From JBBRXJ01 sp038248505 (GTDB lineage Bacteria > Bacteroidota > Bacteroidia > Bacteroidales > JBBRXJ01): DNA of 8,402 nucleotides. The stretch spans positions 1 to 8,402 of the forward strand of contig JBBRXJ010000106.1 in NCBI GenBank assembly GCA_038248505.1, in the 5' to 3' direction. Made by a program: the position numbers and the translations under genes. Position 1 is the stretch's first letter, and each line of letters opens with the position of its first letter. The notes under the pieces were generated by a model. It did not search any database and was not told the DNA's origin. It saw nothing but the letters and a program-made list of their open reading frames with translations. Below are positions 1 to 5,283 of this stretch, piece after piece.

Positions 1-75
1 ATCCTTAATACTTATGTCTGATGATAGGCTTGCTTCAACTAGCGCATACATCTTATCCTGCAATGTTTGTTCCAT
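1..75 (-). CDS. tnpA: IS66 accessory protein TnpA (Orf1), N-terminal 25 residues, partial
   Basis: An ATG at 75-73 opens a frame that stays open to the window edge and encodes 25 residues, starting MEQTLQDKMYALVEASL. The pattern of a short polar start, then M-[YF]-x-L-V-E and a Ser-rich turn, resembles the N-termini of IS66 accessory proteins, which continue into a helix-turn-helix that is not visible here. In this family TnpA and TnpB are small accessory proteins needed with the TnpC transposase. No Shine-Dalgarno sequence precedes the start. The call rests mainly on its distance from the IS66-like terminus; the protein alone is too short to be decisive. Confidence 0.55.
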   Translation of the reverse strand, partial: MEQTLQDKMYALVEASLSSDISIKD

Positions 76-118
76 AGTTTTTGGCAGCTAAGGTATCTGC
101 TATTAGAATGACTTGCAA

Positions 119-141
119 GATGTACTTCACCGAATGCTTAC
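119..141 (-). repeat. IS66-like terminal inverted repeat
   Basis: The outer bases on the minus strand are GTAAGCATTCGGTGAAG, beginning at 141. IS66-family ends typically start GTAAGC and carry CGGTGAA a few bases further in. The inner limit is approximate because the partner repeat at the other end of the element is outside the window. Confidence 0.62.
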
Positions 142-458
142 TTATTAACAGCTGAGAAATTTTGTAAACTGTCTTCAAAGTCATTGAATCGACAATTCAA
201 GGCATTTTCAATAACTTTTCTATCCATTTGCAACACTTCAGTAATTTCCAATAACTGTTTTAGTTTTTCAATCGCCTTTTCATGTGTAGCAGTCTGACGT
301 AACAAATAATAAACATTACTATAAATCAATGGTGTTAAAAAACCATTAAGCCTACCGATCTCACACATTTTAAGAACAATAGTTGCATATTCTGCAAAGG
401 GTTTTCTATCAGAAAGAGAATCTAAAATTACATCAGAATCGATTAATACTCTATCCGT
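138..458 (-). pseudogene. PIN-domain (VapC-like) toxin, disrupted by IS66 and lacking an ATG start
   Basis: The frame encodes 106 residues if read from the ACG at 458-456. It opens (T)DRVLIDSDVILDSL, the first strand of a PIN domain with the acidic pair D7/D9, and continues through NVYYLLRQ to FNDFEDSLQNFSAVN. PIN toxins are metal-dependent RNases that cut RNA, often tRNA or rRNA, and are held inactive by a partner antitoxin. The family is usually about 135-140 residues, so the last roughly 30, which normally carry a further strand and a late active-site acidic residue, are missing. The break coincides with the IS66-like terminus: the element supplies the base completing K106 and the TAA stop. 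The codon expected to be the start, right after the antitoxin's ancestral TAA, is ACG rather than ATG. The first in-frame ATG is at 368, which would drop the catalytic strand. It is very probably inactive. Confidence 0.82.
142..149. repeat. Presumed 8-bp target site (one copy of the duplication)
   Basis: IS66-family elements usually duplicate 8 bp on insertion. The 8 bases next to the terminus are TTATTAAC on the plus strand (GTTAATAA in the toxin's direction). They are part of the toxin codons for ...A-V-N-. The second copy should lie at the far end of the element, outside the window, followed by the rest of the toxin gene. This is an inference from the family's behaviour; only one copy is seen. 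Confidence 0.5.
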
Positions 459-483
459 TTACAAATATTTTTCAGACAGTGCT

Positions 484-705
484 TTAGTTATTTTTTTTAT
501 AATCAAAATCCTTGGGCGCTTTAAAGGAACCTCTTAAAGAATCGGTTATAGGAATTGAATCTGACTTTATAGCACCTTCCTCTTTTACAATTGCTTTAAA
601 ATAATTTTCAACAATATCAGATAAACTACGTCCCTTCCCTTTAGCATATTCCTTGGCTTTTTCTATCAAAGTATGCTCTATTGTTAAAGTTAATTTAGTA
701 TTCAT
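484..705 (-). CDS. DUF6364-type antitoxin of a PIN toxin pair, C-terminus frameshifted
   Basis: The gene encodes 73 residues. The N-terminus TKLTLTIEHTLIEKAKEYAK is a ribbon-helix-helix-like strand and helix, followed by GRSLSDIVENYFK, and then SLRGSFKAPKDFDYKK, a signature of DUF6364 proteins encoded just upstream of PIN toxins. Family members run some 10-15 residues longer. Here the frame leaves the expected path in a run of eight A (491-498) and stops at 484. Reading on in the other frame from 491 gives ITKALSEKYL and a TAA at 459-461, which looks like the missing tail ending right before the toxin. One A fewer or two more would restore it. The N-terminal DNA-binding half is intact, so it may still repress its own promoter, while the lost tail would be expected to contact the toxin (inference). 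The start is supported by AAGGA 6 bases upstream and by a promoter. Confidence 0.85.
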   Translation of the reverse strand: MNTKLTLTIEHTLIEKAKEYAKGKGRSLSDIVENYFKAIVKEEGAIKSDSIPITDSLRGSFKAPKDFDYKKNN

Positions 706-711
706 AATGAG

Positions 712-716
712 TCCTT
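712..716 (-). promoter_or_regulatory. Shine-Dalgarno AAGGA for the antitoxin
   Basis: AAGGA on the minus strand ends 6 bases before the ATG at 705. A clear Shine-Dalgarno is notable here because the larger genes of the window lack one. It fixes the start of the antitoxin. Confidence 0.65.
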
Positions 717-737
717 AAAAAAATCAATTTGCTTATA

Positions 738-769
738 CAAAGATATATATTTTCTTGAATACGTGCAAA
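738..769 (-). promoter_or_regulatory. Bacteroidota-type promoter of the antitoxin-toxin unit
   Basis: On the minus strand TTTG (769-766) is followed after 20 bases by TATCTTTG (745-738). This fits the Bacteroidota primary sigma consensus of a TTTG -33 box and a TAnnTTTG -7 box. The transcript would start near 731-733, giving a leader of roughly 27 bases before the ATG at 705, with the AAGGA box inside it. Confidence 0.65.
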
Positions 770-791
770 TAATTAAATATATACACGTATT
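758..791. promoter_or_regulatory. Inverted repeat overlapping the antitoxin promoter, possible operator
   Basis: AATACGTG (758-765) and CACGTATT (784-791) are perfect 8-base inverted arms separated by 18 bases of A/T-rich DNA. The left arm lies between the -33 and -7 boxes of the predicted promoter, and the spacer includes the -33 box. Toxin-antitoxin operons are commonly repressed by their antitoxin binding such repeats. That it is the DUF6364 operator is inference; the right arm abuts the end of the RhuM remnant, so a recombination scar is the alternative. Confidence 0.45.
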
Positions 792-800
792 GTGATTGTT

Positions 801-956
801 TTCGCGTATGCGTTGCAATAATTCTTTCAAATAATCCTTACCAAGCCAATTTTCAAGGCGTTCATTGTCAATTGTAAAACCTTTTCGGATATACTCGTTC
901 ATGTGATTGGTTGCCCAAATACGAAACTGGGTTCCTCGTTAAAACTTCACCCTATT
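801..956 (-). pseudogene. RhuM-family (virulence protein RhuM-like) internal fragment
   Basis: Read on the minus strand from 956, the codons give NRVKF-stop-RGTQFRIWATNHMNEY, then IRKGFTIDNERLEN and DYLKELLQRIR. This matches the central conserved stretch of RhuM-like proteins as remembered (Y-R-V-K-S-x-R-G-T-x-F-R-I-W-A-T, then E-Y-I-x-K-G-F-x-x-D-x-E-R-L, then a helix ending R-I-R). The TAA at 941-939 stands where a sense codon (CAA in many relatives) is expected. The N-terminal half is absent upstream. Downstream of RIR the frame stays open to 702 but no longer resembles the family. A 66-codon ORF starts at the ATG at 902, but it is most likely just the open part of this fragment. RhuM proteins occur on mobile and pathogenicity islands and their function is poorly known. 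Confidence 0.68.
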
Positions 957-1012
957 TCAAGAAGCCCTGCACCAAAGTTTTTGTTAAAGTCAATGCACTT
1001 CCGAATTATATT
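953..1012 (-). pseudogene. Possible short remnant of a GxxExxY-family protein
   Basis: About 20 codons on the minus strand read NIIRKCIDFNKNFGAGLLEI and are then cut off. They resemble the N-terminal core of GxxExxY proteins, where a helix of the type I-x-x-x-C/A-I-x-V-H-K is followed by L-G-x-G-L-L-E-x-x-Y. No start codon is in frame: TGA occurs a few codons upstream, and a TGA follows at 949-947. The fragment ends where the RhuM fragment begins, so the two remnants seem to be joined by a deletion. The stretch is too short for certainty; chance resemblance is possible. Confidence 0.38.
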
Positions 1013-1118
1013 ATAAATAATTCATTGTAAATAATTTTTTACTTCTTATTTTTTTTACATCGAATGGACGAAAACATTTAATTTAAAAATTGTGAATAAC
1101 AGGCTATTTTGGTTTGCC
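1013..1118. other. Non-coding A/T-rich stretch downstream of amrS
   Basis: This stretch contains long A and T runs and no usable ORF on either strand. After the amrS stop there is only a weak AGGC...GCCT inverted repeat (around 1101-1118) without a proper T tract, so no terminator is called. It marks the border between the minus-strand operon and the accessory-gene debris to its left. Confidence 0.5.
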
Positions 1119-1985
1119 TTATACATTACCAACATAAACATGCTTGAGATATTTTGAGGCTATATCTTTTAGACGAAATAAAATATGAGCGGGTGTTGCG
1201 TGAATATCTAATTTGTAACGTGGAAAATATCGAGTAACATGTAATACCGTCTCTTCGCCTAACTCATTTGCAATCCATTTCACCATCTCTTCAAAATCGC
1301 TATCACTATCATTTTGAGTAGGAATAACCAGATTGGTAATCTCCATATACTTGCCCGATGCAGCAATAATTTTCAATGTTTCTTTTACAGGCTCAACGGA
1401 ACCCGCTGACATTTCTTTATAAAATTTATTTGTGAACGCTTTTAAATCTATATTAAATGCATCTATTATAGGGAGAATCTTTTTAAGTGGCTCTGGATTT
1501 ACAAAACCATTTGACACCACTACATTCAGTAACCCTTCTTCCTTAGCACGAACTGCCATATCATACAAAAATTCATACCAAATAAAAGGTTCGTTGTAGG
1601 TATATGCAATTCCTATATTTCGAACATCATTTTTAGCAATGCGAATAAGACTATCAATTTTATAATCTAATATATCCGGAAAAGCATCGAGTCCTTTTTG
1701 GCTTATATCAGAATTTTGGCAAAAACGACATTTAAGGTTACAACCTACACTGCCAAATGAAAATATAGTACTTCCGGGATGAAAATGTGCTAAAGGCTTT
1801 TTCTCAATTGGATCAAAATTGTACGACGAAACTTTCTCATATACTTCAGAAAATAATTCGCCATTCTTGTTTATTCTAACATTGCAAATACCTCTTTTAT
1901 CAGGATAAATAGTACATTTATGAGGACAAAGAAGGCATTGTACTTTTTTATCTCCAAGGGTCTTATAAAACTGAGCTTTATGCAT
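1119..1985 (-). CDS. amrS: AmmeMemoRadiSam system radical SAM enzyme AmrS
   Basis: The 288-residue protein carries the radical SAM cysteine motif GCNLKCRFCQN (C82-x3-C86-x2-C89), which binds the 4Fe-4S cluster that cleaves S-adenosylmethionine. An N-terminal cysteine group (C17, C20, C24, C34: CLLCPHKC...GICNVR) and EKKPLAHFHPG just before the SAM motif are typical of AmrS, as is AYTYNEPFIWYEF further on. Its substrate is not established; the family is named for co-occurrence with AMMECR1 and Memo proteins, neither of which is in this window. The ATG is 5 bases after the stop of the hybrid kinase, so the two are almost certainly co-transcribed and possibly translationally coupled. The protein ends at KHVYVGNV, where relatives usually go on for some 40 residues with a Cys-x2-Cys tail; it looks C-terminally short, but the catalytic core is complete. 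Confidence 0.92.
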   Translation of the reverse strand: MHKAQFYKTLGDKKVQCLLCPHKCTIYPDKRGICNVRINKNGELFSEVYEKVSSYNFDPIEKKPLAHFHPGSTIFSFGSVGCNLKCRFCQNSDISQKGLDAFPDILDYKIDSLIRIAKNDVRNIGIAYTYNEPFIWYEFLYDMAVRAKEEGLLNVVVSNGFVNPEPLKKILPIIDAFNIDLKAFTNKFYKEMSAGSVEPVKETLKIIAASGKYMEITNLVIPTQNDSDSDFEEMVKWIANELGEETVLHVTRYFPRYKLDIHATPAHILFRLKDIASKYLKHVYVGNV

Positions 1986-1990
1986 CGGAC

Positions 1991-4315
1991 TTATGAAAGA
2001 TATTTATCTAATATAATGAGTAATTCATTTTTATTAATTGGTTTTGATATATAATCATCGCAGCCAGCCTTTAAGCTTTTAGTTCGGTCTTCTTCAAGCG
2101 CATGAGCAGTTTGAGCTACCACGGGTAAATTTTTACGAAATTCTTTAATCTTTTTTGTTACCGTATAACCATCCACTTTAGGTAATTGAATATCCATAAG
2201 AACCAAATCAATAGCTGGATGTGTTTTACATATCTCAATAGCATCCTCCCCATCAACAGCGTGAAGAATGGTCGCTTTTGTACGTTTTAAAACAGCTTCG
2301 AGAAAACGAAAACTCGAATAATCATCTTCGACGATAAGAATGGTTTGACCTTCCCAATTATGAATTTTATTAGCTTTTTCCATATCTTGAATATTATTTT
2401 TTTCACCTATTGAAATATTTTTTGCACTTGTAAATGAAAAACGAGATCCTTCATTAGGTGTTGATTCCAATGAAATTCTGCCCCCCATCAATTCTACTAA
2501 TTGTTTTGAAATAGCTAAACCCAAACCAGTACCGCCAAATTTTCGTGTATACCCATCATCAGCTTGTCTGAAACGTTCAAAAATCAGTGTGTGTTTGTCA
2601 GTCGAAATTCCAATGCCTGTATCGCTTACCGAGAACTCTATCGTTTCATCATCAAGCATTCGGCAAGCTATTTCAATATAACCCGCCAATGTGTATTTTA
2701 TAGAATTGCTAACTAAATTATATAATATCTGACGAAGCCTCAATTTATCAGTCTTTATAGGAGTATTCACCGTAATGCTAAAATTTCGTATTAAACGAAT
2801 AGATGATTTTCCTTTTTGAATAATTTCAGATTCTATGCTATTGCAAAAGTCCTTAAGGAAATCAGACAAATAAATTTCTTCTGGCAATAAATCTAATTGA
2901 CCGGCTTCTAATTTAGAAACATCTATCATGTCATTAATAATACTCAAGAGATAGTTGCCTCGCTCATTTATAATGTTAATGTATTCACGTTTATCATCAA
3001 TCAGTATATCTTCGTCTTTAAGTAATTCGGCCAAGCCTAGTATTCCATTTAAAGGTGTACGAATCTCATGACTCATATTAGCCAAAAAAGAGGATTTAAG
3101 GCGATCCGATTCCTCTGCTTTTTCTTTGGAGCGGATTAATTCTTTTTCCGTTTGTTTTTGTCGGCTAATATCGGCTAATATCCCTCTAACACCAACAGGT
3201 CTGTGATTTTTAAGAATAGATTTAATATATACTAAAACAGGGAAAAGCGATCCGTCTTTTTTTCGCAAAATAAATTCTTGAGGAGACACATCTTTACCCG
3301 CTAGCACTTGCGAAATTTTCTCTCGTGCCGTATTTATATATTCGGGAATTATTAAATCAAAAACATTTAGCCCATTTTCAATTTCGTTTTTCGAATAGCC
3401 TAATGCAACATGACCGTGATTATTTGTATAGGTTACATAGCCTGAAAAATCTGTTTCAAAAACCGTTTGAGGTAGAATATCTGCTAATTCGTGAAATTTA
3501 TTTTCCTGATCATTGTACTCGGGTTGTTTATTTTTTTGATCGGTAATATCACGAATAATTGCCACAACATGATCTGGCCCATTTGGCAGCATACGTGCCT
3601 CAAAAAAACGATCATTACGCGATGGATTCATCCGGTAGCAATATGTTTGCAGCTGACCAGTCTCAAGCACCTTCGATATAAAAAAGATTGTCATCTGAGC
3701 TAATTCTGGCGAAAGGATATCAGAAACATGCTTCCCTATAATATCTATTGGAGGCAAAAGTAGCTGATCTTTTTTGTTTGCATGAGCACTTTTAAATACC
3801 CCTTTGCTGTTAATTACCAGAATTAAATCAGGCAATGATTCAATAATATTTTTGGTATCTCCCGGTGATAATTCAACAGAATTTGTTGCAAAAGTTTGCT
3901 CACGAAGAATTTTTACGACATGAACTATTTGTCCTGTTTTATTTCTAACAGGAATACATTTTACATGATAAAAAGTACCATCTAATGGTGATGTCCATGT
4001 ATCCTCAATTATTTTACCAGCATGAATAGATTTTTGAACAGGGCAATCGGGGCAGCGTTGTGTTAAGCCTCTAAGTATAGCATAACAATGTTTACCCTCC
4101 ATCTCATCGCAGGAGTAGCCTGTTTTATTGGCAAGCGGTCGATTTGAAAATAATATTCTACCATCCAAATCCTGAATGATAATCATTTCGCTAATAAAAT
4201 TTAGTATGCTGGCTTCAAAACGTTTCTTACCGAAAACGCTTCGTACTTTTGACTTTAAAAAGGGTTGTTTTAAAAGTTCAACCGATATTTCTTCTATTGT
4301 TTGCTTATTCTGCAC
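1991..4315 (-). CDS. Cytoplasmic hybrid sensor histidine kinase, PAS-PAS-PAS-HisKA-HATPase-REC
   Basis: The protein has 774 residues and no membrane segment, so it should sense a cytoplasmic signal. PAS-like domains span about 35-140, 155-262 and 273-388; the first holds C69, C77, C88 and C91 (the last two in RCPDCP). A coiled linker leads to the HisKA helix with phospho-acceptor H416 in NMSHEIRTPLNG. The ATPase domain shows N537 (NLVSNSIKYT), DTGIGI (565-570) and FGGTGLGLAI (593-602). The C-terminal receiver (about 657-773) has the acidic cluster E663/D664/D665, phospho-acceptor D708 (LVLMDIQLP), T736 and K758. All catalytic residues are present. No DNA-binding output domain is attached, so a downstream phosphotransfer protein or response regulator is expected but is not in the window. 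The start is GTG at 4315, preceded in frame by a TAG 18 bases upstream; no Shine-Dalgarno is visible. amrS follows after 5 bases. Confidence 0.94.
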   Translation of the reverse strand: MQNKQTIEEISVELLKQPFLKSKVRSVFGKKRFEASILNFISEMIIIQDLDGRILFSNRPLANKTGYSCDEMEGKHCYAILRGLTQRCPDCPVQKSIHAGKIIEDTWTSPLDGTFYHVKCIPVRNKTGQIVHVVKILREQTFATNSVELSPGDTKNIIESLPDLILVINSKGVFKSAHANKKDQLLLPPIDIIGKHVSDILSPELAQMTIFFISKVLETGQLQTYCYRMNPSRNDRFFEARMLPNGPDHVVAIIRDITDQKNKQPEYNDQENKFHELADILPQTVFETDFSGYVTYTNNHGHVALGYSKNEIENGLNVFDLIIPEYINTAREKISQVLAGKDVSPQEFILRKKDGSLFPVLVYIKSILKNHRPVGVRGILADISRQKQTEKELIRSKEKAEESDRLKSSFLANMSHEIRTPLNGILGLAELLKDEDILIDDKREYINIINERGNYLLSIINDMIDVSKLEAGQLDLLPEEIYLSDFLKDFCNSIESEIIQKGKSSIRLIRNFSITVNTPIKTDKLRLRQILYNLVSNSIKYTLAGYIEIACRMLDDETIEFSVSDTGIGISTDKHTLIFERFRQADDGYTRKFGGTGLGLAISKQLVELMGGRISLESTPNEGSRFSFTSAKNISIGEKNNIQDMEKANKIHNWEGQTILIVEDDYSSFRFLEAVLKRTKATILHAVDGEDAIEICKTHPAIDLVLMDIQLPKVDGYTVTKKIKEFRKNLPVVAQTAHALEEDRTKSLKAGCDDYISKPINKNELLIILDKYLS

Positions 4316-4390
4316 AGTACAAAAATATTTCTACTGTCAAAATACTAAAAAAAAAATAAAAGATACTGCAATTTAAAGGGAAAAATCAAG

Positions 4391-5242
4391 CTAGGCATGC
4401 AAGTTAGAATGCGTAGCCTGCACTAAAAACCATGGATTAAGAAGGTTTTCCTTATTGTAAATCAAGGCATTGCACCCATCTGTTAAGGTAACTTTAAAAC
4501 CACATGTTTCAACAATAGCATGTCCGGCAGCAGTATCCCATTCCATGGTAGGCGCAAATCGAGGATATATATCTGCTAATCCATCAGCTAAAAGGCAAAA
4601 TTTAAGAGAACTACCACGCGACAAAAGTTTTACCTCACCGTATTTATCTGACAGCTGAGATATGAAACGTTCGGTATCACTATTGAAATGTGATAGACTG
4701 GCAACGACTCTTGGGTTATTACTCAGCAGTTTATTTGAATATTTAATTGGATTTACCAGAAAAGGTTCTATATCCTCACTAATAGCGTTCTTATACTCCA
4801 ATGCTTTTACTAATTTAAATGCTCCTAATGATGTAAGCGAAAAATATAAAACATCCTCAACTGGAATATATACGACACCAATAACTGGTTTTTCATCAAT
4901 AACCAATGCAATATTTACGGTAAAATCGCCATTGCGTTTAATAAATTCTTTTGTGCCATCAAGCGGATCAATCACCCATAACTCTCTCCAATTGGCCCGT
5001 TCAGAATAAGCTATTTCTTTACCTTCTTCACTAAGTATGGGAATATTGGTAGATGCTAAATCATGTGAAATTATAGCGTGCGATTTTTTATCAGCATTAG
5101 TTAAGGGCGAATGATCTGATTTAAACTCAACATTAAAATCGGATATTTGGTATACATTTAATATTTCCTCACCTGCCTTAAGAGCAGAAACAACAGCTAT
5201 TTTAAGGAGTTGCTTAAATTTTTGATGATTTATTTTTTGCAT
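4391..5242 (-). CDS. cysQ: 3'(2'),5'-bisphosphate nucleotidase CysQ
   Basis: This 283-residue protein belongs to the inositol monophosphatase-like, lithium-sensitive phosphatase superfamily. The metal-binding signatures are E72/E73 (ILSEEGKEI), D92-x2-D95-G-T (WVIDPLDGTKEF) and D236 (EWDTAAGHAI). SRGSSLKFCLLADG (208-221) is characteristic of the CysQ branch. CysQ removes the 3' phosphate from 3'-phosphoadenosine 5'-phosphate, the by-product of PAPS use, giving AMP, and so keeps sulfate assimilation from stalling. It is cytoplasmic, though some relatives associate with the membrane. The length is close to the family's usual value. It lies 41 bases behind the SLC13 permease, an arrangement common in Bacteroidota sulfate-assimilation clusters. 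The ATG at 5242 is the natural start. Inositol monophosphatase is the alternative but less likely. Confidence 0.93.
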   Translation of the reverse strand: MQKINHQKFKQLLKIAVVSALKAGEEILNVYQISDFNVEFKSDHSPLTNADKKSHAIISHDLASTNIPILSEEGKEIAYSERANWRELWVIDPLDGTKEFIKRNGDFTVNIALVIDEKPVIGVVYIPVEDVLYFSLTSLGAFKLVKALEYKNAISEDIEPFLVNPIKYSNKLLSNNPRVVASLSHFNSDTERFISQLSDKYGEVKLLSRGSSLKFCLLADGLADIYPRFAPTMEWDTAAGHAIVETCGFKVTLTDGCNALIYNKENLLNPWFLVQATHSNLHA

Positions 5243-5283
5243 GATTTACAAAATCAGAATTCAAATAGGACCGCTTTTTTTAT

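Larger units (their letters stand above)
1..141 (-). mobile_element. IS66-family insertion sequence, one end (continues beyond left edge)
   Basis: Read on the minus strand, the element begins at 141 with GTAAGCATTCGGTGAA, which resembles the GTAAGC...CGGTGAA terminus known for IS66-family elements. A small ORF starts 66 bases inside, at 75, where the first IS66 gene normally sits. The boundary is sharp: bases above 141 read as a PIN-domain toxin gene, while bases below it do not continue that protein. The rest of the element (tnpA remainder, tnpB, the tnpC transposase and the other terminus) would lie outside the window. The assignment is from memory of the family's ends and layout, not from a database match. 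Confidence 0.72.

Noticed and set aside
702..902. 66-codon minus-strand ORF as a separate small gene overlapping the antitoxin start
   Set aside because: Its first 30 or so codons are the tail of the RhuM-like fragment, and the remainder runs through the antitoxin promoter and ribosome binding site. It has no start signal of its own.
1116..1121. Readthrough or selenocysteine insertion extending AmrS past its stop
   Set aside because: The stop is TAA, not TGA. The following codons soon meet another stop and do not resemble the family's cysteine-containing tail.
4320..4327. TATTTTTG as a -7 promoter box for the kinase
   Set aside because: It ends only 4 bases before the GTG start, which would put the transcript start inside the gene, and no TTTG lies at the proper distance upstream.
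4347..4357. Long A run upstream of the kinase as a terminator T tract of cysQ
   Set aside because: The minus strand shows the T run, but no hairpin stem precedes it.
3325..4376. Plus-strand ORFs opposite the hybrid kinase
   Set aside because: They are antisense frames of a well-supported gene, show no protein-family features, and have no start signals.
4470..5009. Plus-strand ORFs opposite cysQ, including one of 115 codons
   Set aside because: They are antisense to a gene with all catalytic motifs intact; their composition looks like reverse translation of that gene.
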